A DNA stretch of 10,248 bases. It comes from Pelotomaculum sp. UBA3102. Lineage in GTDB: Bacteria > Bacillota > Desulfotomaculia > Desulfotomaculales > Pelotomaculaceae. The position numbers were made by a program, and so were the translations under genes. The stretch spans positions 1 through 10,248 of the forward strand of contig DFAQ01000061.1 in the NCBI GenBank assembly GCA_002365865.1, given 5' to 3'. The notes beneath the pieces are model-generated. The model was not told the DNA's origin, ran no database searches, and saw only the letters and a program-made list of their open reading frames with translations. Every line of letters starts with the position of its first letter. Positions within the stretch are counted from its first letter, which is position 1. This document shows, piece by piece, positions 1-6,668 of the stretch.

Positions 1-69
1 TCAAAACATCGCAAAATGCTCAAGTCAATAAAAAAATATGTTATCATTCTATTAATTCAATATCCGCAC

Positions 70-99
70 AAAAATATATTGGGAGGGCTATACCCTCCC
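70..99 (-). terminator. Intrinsic terminator after the small HTH protein gene
   Basis: Seen directly: a perfect 7-bp stem, GGGAGGG at 81-87 and CCCTCCC at 93-99, with a 5-nt loop. On the minus strand it is followed by AATATATTTTT (positions 80-70). The first G of the stem is the last base of the TAG stop codon of the upstream gene (101-99), so a ribosome that terminates there would sit on the hairpin. There is no T-tract on the plus-strand side, so it should work only for minus-strand transcription. It closes the HTH gene transcript, and also the cob operon if that reads through. Confidence 0.82.
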
Positions 100-329
100 T
101 AATCCTGTCCCATAATGGAATGTGCACCATGAGAATAAAAATGATCTTTTAAATGATAAATAAGCTTTTCTGATACAGCAAGTTCTTCTGCCATTTCTGA
201 ATCGCTTTTATCTTCTTTAAGCCCCTCAATAAAGCTATCGAAATCCACACCAACTTCAACGGCCATTTCTTTTAAACTGGGTTCTTTACTCCAGGAAACC
301 CGGCTTTGAAAAAAATCCTTTTCACTCAT
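99..329 (-). CDS. Small protein with two tandem helix-turn-helix-like motifs (76 aa)
   Basis: A small acidic protein that I recognise only as the kind annotated as HTH domain-containing in Desulfotomaculum-type clostridia; no specific target is known to me. Residues 42-64 read as a helix-turn-helix: S-D-S-E-M-A-E-E-L, a turn A-V-S, then a recognition-type helix E-K-L-I-Y-H-L-K-D-H-F. Residues 18-38 repeat the pattern (S..EMA.E..V ... LK), with S, E, M, A, E and V matching at an offset of 24, which suggests an internal duplication. There is no signal peptide or membrane segment. The ATG at 329 has GGAGGT at 341-336, 6-7 nt upstream, embedded in a perfect inverted repeat. The gene lies 83 bp after cobC and has a candidate promoter of its own. 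DNA binding and autoregulation are inference; the open frame and RBS are solid. Confidence 0.8.
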   Translation of the reverse strand: MSEKDFFQSRVSWSKEPSLKEMAVEVGVDFDSFIEGLKEDKSDSEMAEELAVSEKLIYHLKDHFYSHGAHSIMGQD

Positions 330-350
330 AATAACACCTCCGTTATTATG
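327..350 (-). promoter_or_regulatory. Perfect 9-bp inverted repeat enclosing the RBS and start codon of the HTH gene
   Basis: On the minus strand CATAATAAC (350-342) is followed by the loop GGAGGT (341-336) and then GTTATTATG (335-327). The arms are exactly complementary over 9 bp. In the mRNA the Shine-Dalgarno forms the whole 6-nt loop, and the AUG start codon is the last three bases of the 3' arm, paired with CAU. This could be a translational switch (occluded AUG) or, as DNA, a palindromic operator for an HTH dimer. The geometry is seen directly; the function is inferred. Confidence 0.6.
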
Positions 351-384
351 TATTTTCCCCGGCTAAGACCGATAAATGCATGTT

Positions 385-412
385 TTCATATCCTGCTTTA
401 TGTATAAATCAA
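385..412 (-). promoter_or_regulatory. Candidate sigma-A promoter for the HTH gene
   Basis: On the minus strand TTGATT (412-407) is separated by 16 bp from TATGAA (390-385). Both hexamers match the vegetative consensus at 4 of 6 positions, so this is a modest promoter. Transcription would begin near 378 and include the whole hairpin at 327-350. The -35 box starts one base past the cobC stop codon (415-413). No terminator separates cobC from this gene, so read-through from the cob operon is also possible. Confidence 0.35.
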
Positions 413-1063
413 TCATTTTGTATTATTGAATAACCAATTGATTGAGAACTTTAAGTGGGAACAATCATTAAAAAGCATAAGAATACCCTTTCCCCATGCG
501 GGAAAATCTATAATATTCAGACAGGCGTTATCTAAACGAAGACGCCAGTATTTATTTAAATCCATTTCCAGCACCGAACCCACGATACTTCTGATAACAC
601 CACCATGGGTTACTACTAAAACATTTTCCCCTTCATGTTTTTCTACGATTTTTTTGATTGCCCTGACACTTCTTTCCACCATTTCACCCAAGGTCTCACC
701 ACCCGGAATTCTGGTTGAAAGTGGATTCCCCCACCATTCGCTTGTTTCATTAGCAAATATTTCTTTTAATTCCTTTTGGGTAAGCCCTTCCCAGGCGCCA
801 AAATTAAGTTCCCTCAATTCCCGAACCGTCTTCACCCTCAAATCATGATGTATTGAAATAATATTTGCCGTTTCATACGCCCTTATAAGGTCACTTGCAT
901 AAATACTTTGAATTTTTTCACCGGCCAAACGCTTGCCGATAAGCTCCGCCTGCTTGCGTCCATTTTCGGATAAAGGCACATCGGTCTGGCCCTGATATTT
1001 CATCAATGTATTCCATTCTGTTTCTCCATGCCTGACTAGGTAAATACAGCAACTCATGCGCAT
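413..1063 (-). CDS. cobC: Alpha-ribazole phosphatase-like histidine phosphatase (CobC)
   Basis: A phosphoglycerate-mutase-type histidine phosphatase of about 216 aa. By context it removes the 5'-phosphate of alpha-ribazole phosphate or of adenosylcobalamin phosphate, the last step of nucleotide loop assembly, in the cytoplasm. The catalytic motif LVRHGETEWN has the phosphorylated His at residue 12. Also visible are a basic SDLIRAYETA segment (R61), a likely general acid E85 in ELNFGAWEG, and the second catalytic His153 in VTHGGVIR. The ATG at 1063 overlaps the cobD stop as TAATG, indicating translational coupling. A second ATG at 1057 (residue 3) lies 10 nt from GGAGG and is an equally good start; the GGAGG to first-ATG gap is only 4 nt. 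The phosphatase family is certain; the substrate is assigned from the operon, since this family is broad. Confidence 0.88.
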   Translation of the reverse strand: MRMSCCIYLVRHGETEWNTLMKYQGQTDVPLSENGRKQAELIGKRLAGEKIQSIYASDLIRAYETANIISIHHDLRVKTVRELRELNFGAWEGLTQKELKEIFANETSEWWGNPLSTRIPGGETLGEMVERSVRAIKKIVEKHEGENVLVVTHGGVIRSIVGSVLEMDLNKYWRLRLDNACLNIIDFPAWGKGILMLFNDCSHLKFSINWLFNNTK

Positions 1064-2154
1064 TATCCCTCCAATACGGACTTAAGAGCCAGAAGCATTT
1101 TTTCATTTTCAGGCCGGGTCTTCACCGCCACTCTGATGAAGCGGCCTTCTAAACCGGAAAACCCATAACAATCCCTCACCAGTATACCACGCTTCCCAAC
1201 AAGGTCCGTTATTTCTTTAGAAGTCAGTCCGGTCCGGATAACATTTACCAGGATGAAATTAGCTGCTCCGGGTAACGGCCTTAATCCGGCAATACCTTCC
1301 AATCCCTGATAAAGATAGTTTTTTTCCCTTTTTATCAACCGCCTTGTATTTTCCATATAAACCTCGTCCCTTAAACCTGCCACCCCTGCCACTTGGGCCA
1401 GAACATTTACATTCCAGGGATCTTTTGAAGCATTCATTTTTCCTACCAGTTCCTCGGTTGTAACAATAGCTCCCAGTCGCAAGCCGGGTATGCCAAAAAA
1501 TTTAGTCATTGAATAAAGCACTGCCAGGTTAGGGTGCTTTCCTGCCAAGGACATTACTGAAAAATAATTCCGGTATGACATAAAGTCCATGAAAGCTTCG
1601 TCTACTAAGACAAAAACCCCTCGAGTTAATGCTTCCTTAAGGATTAGTCGCACCACCCTTCCGGTTACCACCCGCCCGGTAGGGTTGTTGGGATTACAAA
1701 GAAAGAGAAGTTTTCCGGGGGAAAAATGATTGACAATTTTATTTATAGGCAGTCTAAAGCCGTCTTCCTCATTCAGGTTAATTTTAATAACCTCGCCTCC
1801 CTGGCTCAAAACCGCCAGGCTGTATTCACTGAAAGCAGGTACTGGAATTAAAGCCTTCTTATAACCCGCAATACGTACAAAAAGGTAAATCAGCTCCGCT
1901 GCCCCGTTCCCCATTAAAATATTCTTGTCATGAACTCCCAGGTAAGATGCCAGCGCAGTCTTCAGTTCATTACAGTCCGGGTCGGGATATTCGCTGATTA
2001 AACCCAAATTGTTTTCAATAGCAATAATGACTTCTTTTGATGGACCCAGGGGATTGATATTGGCACTAAAATCTATAATTTCCTCTCTTGGCAGTCCATA
2101 TTTCAAAGAAGCGCGGGTTAAGTTACCCCCGTGAAAGTGTTCTAATTGCTGCAC
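1063..2154 (-). CDS. cobD: L-threonine-O-3-phosphate decarboxylase (CobD)
   Basis: A PLP enzyme of fold type I that decarboxylates L-threonine-O-3-phosphate to (R)-1-amino-2-propanol O-2-phosphate, the linker that CbiB attaches to cobyric acid. Its 363 aa match the family length (about 360). Visible motifs are HGGNL near the N-terminus (8-12), FSANINPLGPS (29-39), CNPNNPTGR (153-161), VDEAF with the cofactor-contacting Asp185, and SMTKFFGIPGLRLG with the Schiff-base Lys218. The C-terminus carries RVAVKTR (341-347). The GIPGLRLG signature and the B12 operon separate it from histidinol-phosphate aminotransferase, its nearest relative. The start is GTG at 2154, supported by AGAGGAG about 9 nt upstream; an overlapping ATG two bases earlier is out of frame. 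No threonine kinase (PduX) is nearby. Confidence 0.92.
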   Translation of the reverse strand: MQQLEHFHGGNLTRASLKYGLPREEIIDFSANINPLGPSKEVIIAIENNLGLISEYPDPDCNELKTALASYLGVHDKNILMGNGAAELIYLFVRIAGYKKALIPVPAFSEYSLAVLSQGGEVIKINLNEEDGFRLPINKIVNHFSPGKLLFLCNPNNPTGRVVTGRVVRLILKEALTRGVFVLVDEAFMDFMSYRNYFSVMSLAGKHPNLAVLYSMTKFFGIPGLRLGAIVTTEELVGKMNASKDPWNVNVLAQVAGVAGLRDEVYMENTRRLIKREKNYLYQGLEGIAGLRPLPGAANFILVNVIRTGLTSKEITDLVGKRGILVRDCYGFSGLEGRFIRVAVKTRPENEKMLLALKSVLEG

Positions 2155-2193
2155 ATTTAAAAACTCCTCTCTAAGAAAAATCTAATACTCATT

Positions 2194-2946
2194 TTATTTT
2201 GAGGCTATTGCTGTCACAAAAAGAGGATATGCGGCAACGAAAAGAAATACTTCAAGTAATTCATTAATCAAGCCGTAAATATCTCCGGTAAGTCCGCCCA
2301 ATTCACTGGTTATTTTCCTTCCCAGCAGATAAGTTAAAAAACCACCTGATACCATTAACCATATTCCTTGTAAACCTAAAAAAGCACCCGTCACAACGGC
2401 TGCAACAGCAGTAGACCAAAACAGTTCCTTGGTACCGGTATAGTAAACAAAGACTTTACCCAAACCTTCCTGCCGGGCATAAGGAAAAAACGTAATTGCA
2501 AGAGTCATACACCAGCGACTTAAAGCCGGAACCACAGGAAGTAGCTTCAATAAAGTCTTGACAGGTATTACCAGGAAAAGATTATATTTTAACAATAAAA
2601 GACAAACAACACCTATGACCCCGAATGCGCCAACCCTGCTGTCTCTCATAATTTCAAGTTTTCTTTCCCCCGGTCTGCCGCTAAGCAAACCGTCAATACT
2701 GTCCATAAATCCGTCCAGGTGAATACCACCGGTGAGCACAACCATTCCCACAACTAAAATGGCTGATTGGACCTGAACCGGAAAAATAAAATTTACCACC
2801 CATACCAGAAACGCCAGTACTACTCCCAAAAAAAGACCCGCTGCAGGAAAATACATGGTCGACCGGCCACAGGCTCTCTCATCAAAACTTAATGGCGGCA
2901 AGGGAAACCTGGTCAACTGATATAAAGCATACAAAAAACTTTTCAA
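2194..2946 (-). CDS. cobS: Adenosylcobinamide-GDP ribazoletransferase, cobalamin synthase (CobS)
   Basis: An integral membrane enzyme that joins adenosylcobinamide-GDP to alpha-ribazole (phosphate), giving adenosylcobalamin (phosphate) and GMP. At 250 aa it has the usual length (about 250). The family signatures are the early FPLPPL (14-19), the acidic motif HLDGFMDSIDGLLSGR (76-91), which is the probable Mg-binding site, and MRDSRVGAFG (100-109). Hydrophobic membrane spans are visible at about 34-54, 58-74, 106-125, 130-150, 175-207 and 228-247. The start is TTG at 2946: AAGGAG sits 8 nt upstream and the frame begins directly with the conserved N-terminus. It follows cbiB by 31 bp and precedes cobD by 39 bp. 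Its substrates come from the CobU and CobT reactions; CobT is not encoded here. Confidence 0.93.
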   Translation of the reverse strand: MKSFLYALYQLTRFPLPPLSFDERACGRSTMYFPAAGLFLGVVLAFLVWVVNFIFPVQVQSAILVVGMVVLTGGIHLDGFMDSIDGLLSGRPGERKLEIMRDSRVGAFGVIGVVCLLLLKYNLFLVIPVKTLLKLLPVVPALSRWCMTLAITFFPYARQEGLGKVFVYYTGTKELFWSTAVAAVVTGAFLGLQGIWLMVSGGFLTYLLGRKITSELGGLTGDIYGLINELLEVFLFVAAYPLFVTAIASK

Positions 2947-2954
2947 AATTCAGG

Positions 2955-2968
2955 CTCCTTAATTAAGG
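2955..2968 (-). promoter_or_regulatory. cobS ribosome binding site inside a 12-bp palindrome
   Basis: AAGGAG (2960-2955) is the Shine-Dalgarno that fixes the TTG start of cobS at 2946. Its AAGG is also the end of a perfect 12-bp palindrome, CCTTAATTAAGG (2957-2968). In RNA this could form only a 4-bp stem with a 4-nt loop, so strong sequestration is unlikely. I record it mainly because it decides the start codon. Confidence 0.5.
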
Positions 2969-2977
2969 TTCATTATT

Positions 2978-3952
2978 CTATAAAAAAACACATCTTTGCG
3001 CAACAAACAGAATTAATAAACCGGCTGCAACAGCTAATCCGAAAGTAATATACATCAGATTTACCACCTGCTTTATATGATCCGGCTCAAGAGGTTTCAG
3101 TTCTTCTCCCAGGTAAGGCCGAAAAGACATTTGGCCATGATAATAGTTTAAACCTCCCAGTCTTACTCCAAGCGCTCCGGCTACAGCGGCTTCAGGAATA
3201 CCGCCGTTGGGGCTGGGATGCCCGGAAGCATCTTGTAAAACAGCTGATATTGCTCTCCCGGGACTCTTCCCGGTCAAAAAAGCGGCAACCGGCAGCAGTA
3301 TTCCCGTCAAGCGGGCCGGTATATAATTAGCCAGATCATCTAACCGGGCAGAAGCCATGCCGAAATCGATAAATCTTTCGTTCTTATAACCAAGCATAGA
3401 ATCAAGAGTATTAACGGCACGATAAGCCATAGCCAGCGGTGCACCTCCGATGAAAGCATAAAAAATTGGTGCTGCGATTCCATCCACAATGTTCTCAGCC
3501 ACAGTCTCTATTGTGGCCCTCGTTACATCTCTGACATCCATATTACCGGTATCCCTGCCCACAATCCAGCCAACCTTCCGGCGAGCCTCGGTCAGATTAC
3601 CTTTTTTAAGTAAATCATAAATTTCCTTCGCGGCACCAGCCAATCCTCGGGCAGCTATAGTGGTCGAAATAAGCCAGACCGTCAGGACGGCTCCCAGCCA
3701 GTAATTAACCCGAAACGCTCCCAGCAGCAGTAAATAGGTTAATAACCAACTCCCTCCTGCCAGCATGACAGCCGTAACCATGCCTGCCGTACGCAAACCG
3801 GCAGGACTGCTGGTAATACGTCGCATTAAACCCTCCAGAAATTCAATTGCCTTTCCCATTAATACTACCGGGTGAGGAATTGCACGCGGGTCACCCACCA
3901 ATAGATCAACCAGGCAGGCCATAAGAATATATGCCTCAATATTTATCGACAT
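2978..3952 (-). CDS. cbiB: Adenosylcobinamide-phosphate synthase (CbiB)
   Basis: A membrane protein that joins adenosylcobyric acid to aminopropanol phosphate (from CobD), giving adenosylcobinamide phosphate for CobU. Its 324 aa are typical (about 310-325). Family motifs in order are LVDLLVGDPRAIPHPVVLMG (14-33), VGRDT (131-135), ETVAENIVDGIAAP (149-162), AVNTLDSMLGYKNE (179-192), DDLANYIPARL (205-215) and HPSPNGGIPEAA (245-256). Hydrophobic spans fall at about 55-78, 84-103, 155-175, 213-227 and 297-319. The ATG at 3952 is 6 nt past the cobQ stop, and the AAGGA element lies inside the end of cobQ, so expression is probably coupled. The 5' end is slightly uncertain because Met11 is a possible alternative. 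Confidence 0.93.
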   Translation of the reverse strand: MSINIEAYILMACLVDLLVGDPRAIPHPVVLMGKAIEFLEGLMRRITSSPAGLRTAGMVTAVMLAGGSWLLTYLLLLGAFRVNYWLGAVLTVWLISTTIAARGLAGAAKEIYDLLKKGNLTEARRKVGWIVGRDTGNMDVRDVTRATIETVAENIVDGIAAPIFYAFIGGAPLAMAYRAVNTLDSMLGYKNERFIDFGMASARLDDLANYIPARLTGILLPVAAFLTGKSPGRAISAVLQDASGHPSPNGGIPEAAVAGALGVRLGGLNYYHGQMSFRPYLGEELKPLEPDHIKQVVNLMYITFGLAVAAGLLILFVAQRCVFL

Positions 3953-3958
3953 AAAAGC

Positions 3959-5518
3959 CTACTTTCCTTTTTGATAACCATTAAGCCCCAACAGGCTATA
4001 TATTTTCTCCATTTGTACACTGCTTCGTACCAAAGCAGCCAGCTTATCAAAATCCCTGTTGCGCTGCTCCGTTACCGGAATTGCACCCGTAGCCGAAAGC
4101 GGTTCAAACCCTTTTTTCTTGCGTAATATATTGACTACGTGTCTTCGCAAACAATCGTTATCAAAAATACCGTGAATATAAGTGCCGAATACTAAACCGT
4201 CCCGGCTGACGGCGCCGTCCGGGAAAGACACTTCTTCGCCCGATCTCCTTAATATATTAAAAACAGGACTGACACCTTGAGCCAGCTTAGTCTTTCCCAT
4301 ATGAATTTCATACCCGGTAACCTTGATATCCTGTGCCCCGTTGAGAAGCAAACCGCTCCCATTCAAACAAGCTTCTACTTGATTGGTTACTTTTTCCGAA
4401 GCAAAAGTGGTTGTTATATCCAGCAGTCCCAGGCCTTTTATTCTTGGAAACTTTGATTCAGTATGATGAAAATCAAACAAATCATTTCCCAGCATCTGGT
4501 AACCACCGCAAATACCGATTACCGGTATTCCTGCCCGAGAAAACTTAACGATCTGAGCCGCTAAACCGGAACGGTACAGAAAGACTAGGTCTTCCATTGT
4601 ATTTTTACTGCCTGGTAAAATAATTAAATCCGGATCACGCATTCTGTTTACGCCGTCTATGTAACGGAGCCTGACATCCGGCTCGTCTTCCAGTGGATCA
4701 AAATCAGTAAAGTTAGAGATATGAGGCAAATGAATAACGGCAACATCCACCCAACTGCCAGGTTTTTCTACCGGCACCCCCCTGTTTTTGTCCTCAGAAA
4801 TCGTATCCTCTTCCTGAATACGTAAATCATGAAAATATGGGACCACCCCTAAAACCGGTTTTCCTGTCTTTTTCTCAAGAAAATCTACTGCCGGTTTAAA
4901 CAGGTTCAAGTCACCGCGAAATTTATTAATAATTATCCCGGCAACCCGCTCCCGGTCATCAGGGGAAATCAATTCTAAAGTACCGACTACAGCTGCAAGG
5001 GCTCCGCCTTTATCTATATCCGCAATTAATAATACCGGAGCTTTGGCCATTCTTGCAATCGTCATATTTACAATTTCATTATCCTGAAGGTTTACCTCGG
5101 CCGGACTGCCGGCACCTTCAATTACAACCAGATCGTATAATGCAAAAAGACGGTTTAAAGACTCATTTATTATTTTTAGTGCCCCCGGCGCATATTCATT
5201 ATGATACTTTTGTGCAGTAAGGTTACCTATGGGCCTTCCCATTACTATTACCTGTGATGAAGCATGACCATACGGCTTAAGCAGTATCGGATTCATGTCA
5301 ACTGATGGTTCTACACATGCTGCTTCAGCCTGAACAACCTGGGCGCGGCCCATTTCCCCCCCGTCTCTGGTAACAAATGAATTCAGGGCCATGTTCTGTG
5401 ACTTAAACGGTGCGACACGGTAACCATCTTGAACAAAAATACGGCAAAGTGCCGCTACCAGTATACTCTTACCTACATGGGAAGCAGTACCCTGAACCAT
5501 AATTGATTTTGCAGCCAT
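3959..5518 (-). CDS. cobQ: Cobyric acid synthase, glutamine-hydrolysing (CobQ/CbiP)
   Basis: Performs the four ATP- and glutamine-dependent amidations (side chains b, d, e and g) that turn adenosylcobyrinic acid a,c-diamide into adenosylcobyric acid. At 519 aa it is full length (about 490-520). The N-terminal dethiobiotin-synthetase-like ATPase domain (about 1-230) has the glycine-rich loop VQGTASHVGKS (8-18), then KSQNMALNS (39-47), VVIEGAGSPAE (131-141) and LIADIDKGG (164-172). The C-terminal class I-type glutamine amidotransferase domain (about 255-455) has the nucleophile Cys337 in GICGGYQMLG, and His449 in GTYIHGIF. TGYEIHMG (401-408) is also conserved. The start is ATG at 5518, three bases past the cobU stop, with GGAG inside the end of cobU. 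CobB/CbiA is excluded by length and by the conserved N-terminal motifs. Confidence 0.95.
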   Translation of the reverse strand: MAAKSIMVQGTASHVGKSILVAALCRIFVQDGYRVAPFKSQNMALNSFVTRDGGEMGRAQVVQAEAACVEPSVDMNPILLKPYGHASSQVIVMGRPIGNLTAQKYHNEYAPGALKIINESLNRLFALYDLVVIEGAGSPAEVNLQDNEIVNMTIARMAKAPVLLIADIDKGGALAAVVGTLELISPDDRERVAGIIINKFRGDLNLFKPAVDFLEKKTGKPVLGVVPYFHDLRIQEEDTISEDKNRGVPVEKPGSWVDVAVIHLPHISNFTDFDPLEDEPDVRLRYIDGVNRMRDPDLIILPGSKNTMEDLVFLYRSGLAAQIVKFSRAGIPVIGICGGYQMLGNDLFDFHHTESKFPRIKGLGLLDITTTFASEKVTNQVEACLNGSGLLLNGAQDIKVTGYEIHMGKTKLAQGVSPVFNILRRSGEEVSFPDGAVSRDGLVFGTYIHGIFDNDCLRRHVVNILRKKKGFEPLSATGAIPVTEQRNRDFDKLAALVRSSVQMEKIYSLLGLNGYQKGK

Positions 5519-5521
5519 CTT

Positions 5522-6094
5522 TTATCCACTCCATTCCGATCTGGTTAGAGACTTGATTTCCACAGGGATTCCTGCAATTGTTAAAAACACTTGGTCTGCT
5601 TTGGCTGCAAATACCTGGTTGACCTTTCCGGCCAAATCCCGAAAGACCCTGCCCAGAGAGGATTCAGGCACCAACCCCTGTCCAACTTCATTCGCTACTG
5701 CTATTAAATGCAAACCGGTTTCCACTGTACTTATCAGTCTAACAGCTTGTTCTAAAATATAGTCCATTTTTTCTGCTGGATTTACCCCCGGACTTGGAAC
5801 ATTCTTATCCAACAACAGATTTGTAAGCCAGATGGTTATACAGTCCAGGATAAAAACATCTCCCTGACGCCCTTTTTTCAGCACTGACAGGATGTCTTTT
5901 TCCTCCTCAACTGTTTCCCACAGCTGAGGCCTCCTAATACGGTGCAATCTCACTCTTTCTGCCATTTCACCGTCAAGTACCGCCGCAGTAGCTATATAAA
6001 CTACCCGCTCTCCCAATCTTCCGGCAATTTTTTCGGCAAACTCACTTTTACCGCTACGGGAACCACCTAATACTAAGATAAGTTTTCCTTTCAT
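5522..6094 (-). CDS. cobU: Adenosylcobinamide kinase / adenosylcobinamide-phosphate guanylyltransferase (CobU)
   Basis: A bifunctional cytoplasmic enzyme that phosphorylates adenosylcobinamide and transfers GMP from GTP to give adenosylcobinamide-GDP, the substrate of CobS. Its 190 aa compare with about 180 in Salmonella. The P-loop is GGSRSGKS (10-17). The guanylylated histidine is expected to be His51 in RLHRIRRP, equivalent to the catalytic His of Salmonella CobU. ILDCITIWLTNLL (around 82-94) and VANEVGQGLVPES, with its Glu, are also family signatures. The ATG at 6094 has only a weak GGTGA about 5 nt upstream. It is separated from the DUF3842 gene by a 96-bp AT-rich gap, the largest gap in this operon, so it could also have an internal promoter that I could not recognise. 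Confidence 0.93.
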   Translation of the reverse strand: MKGKLILVLGGSRSGKSEFAEKIAGRLGERVVYIATAAVLDGEMAERVRLHRIRRPQLWETVEEEKDILSVLKKGRQGDVFILDCITIWLTNLLLDKNVPSPGVNPAEKMDYILEQAVRLISTVETGLHLIAVANEVGQGLVPESSLGRVFRDLAGKVNQVFAAKADQVFLTIAGIPVEIKSLTRSEWSG

Positions 6095-6190
6095 CTTTCA
6101 CCAGCCAAATATTGATCCAGGTTTATATAATAAACATAATTTTATTATTCTAGAACATTAAATAAAATCCTTCACTAAAGAACTTTTACC
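6095..6190 (-). other. AT-rich gap between DUF3842 and cobU with a small inverted repeat
   Basis: This 96-bp spacer holds no gene and no GC-rich terminator. On the minus strand GTTTAT and ATAAAC flank a 3-nt centre (plus positions 6121-6135), a 15-bp near-palindrome about 27 bp before the cobU start. The 8-bp palindrome TTCTAGAA is at 6148-6155. TATTAT-like -10 boxes overlap the repeat, but no acceptable -35 element lies at the right distance. It could be an operator or an mRNA processing site; it is far too short for a cobalamin riboswitch, and the conserved B12-box is not seen. Confidence 0.35.
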
Positions 6191-6616
6191 TTAGCTCCCC
6201 TTATTATTAATAATATCTTTAACTCTACTGACTAATTCCTCTATTAAATGTGGTAGTGGAGCTGCTTTTAAACCAACAATTTCAACTCCCGCCCGGCTTA
6301 AAGGCAAAAGTATCTTTTTGGCTGTACTGGAAGCAAGCGCCTCCGCCATTTTTGGGGACAATTCTCCTTGCATGGCATTGGGTAATAGAATACTTATCGG
6401 GCCTACTATTATATCCACCCTTTCCGCATTATAAATAACTGCGTTTTCACCGGTAGCACCTTCATTTGCCCCGGCCCGGAGCATTACTGAAGTAGCGAGC
6501 GCGTTGGTACCCAGCGCCAGGAATTCTACATCTTCAGGCGGCAGTTCCCGGCGAAATCGTTCCATAATGTGTTTACCGATACCTCCACCCTGCCCGTCAA
6601 CCACTGCTATACGCAA
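6191..6616 (-). CDS. DUF3842 family protein of unknown function
   Basis: I recognise the family from its N-terminus RIAVVDGQGGGIGKHI (glycine-rich, residues about 2-17 with the start used here). It is known from clostridia and thermophilic Firmicutes and has no established function. The glycine-rich loop after a first beta strand looks like a nucleotide or cofactor-binding Rossmann-type turn. Further conserved-looking segments are ALGTNALATSVMLRAGANEGATGENAV and DIIVGPISILLPNAMQGELSPKMAEA. There is no signal peptide or membrane span. I prefer the TTG at 6616 (141 aa): AGGCGGTGA lies 5 nt upstream and the protein then starts directly at the conserved strand. The GTG at 6625 (144 aa) overlaps that Shine-Dalgarno. 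As first gene of the cobalamin operon it may have a B12-linked or regulatory role, but this is inference only. Confidence 0.85.
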   Translation of the reverse strand: MRIAVVDGQGGGIGKHIMERFRRELPPEDVEFLALGTNALATSVMLRAGANEGATGENAVIYNAERVDIIVGPISILLPNAMQGELSPKMAEALASSTAKKILLPLSRAGVEIVGLKAAPLPHLIEELVSRVKDIINNKGS

Positions 6617-6621
6617 TGCAA

Positions 6622-6630
6622 TCACCGCCT
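6622..6630 (-). promoter_or_regulatory. Ribosome binding site deciding the DUF3842 start
   Basis: AGGCGGTGA on the minus strand (6630-6622) lies 5 nt before the TTG at 6616. The alternative GTG start at 6625 is inside this element, with only AGG two bases before it, which makes that start unlikely. Confidence 0.5.
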
Positions 6631-6668
6631 ATTCTGCACCAACTTAAAAAGCTTTTCCTTCTACACGT

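Noticed and set aside
1..69. Gene or regulatory element at the left edge
   Set aside because: The stretch is AT-rich and follows the terminator; I see no start codon with an RBS, no hairpin and no convincing promoter.
426..848. Plus-strand open frame of 140 codons opposite cobC
   Set aside because: It is antisense to a gene with clear catalytic motifs, has no ribosome binding site of note, and its product is low-complexity Ser/Pro-rich with no recognisable domain.
918..1106. Minus-strand frame of 62 codons spanning the cobD-cobC junction
   Set aside because: Out of frame with both genes, which are explained by the TAATG overlap; not a separate gene.
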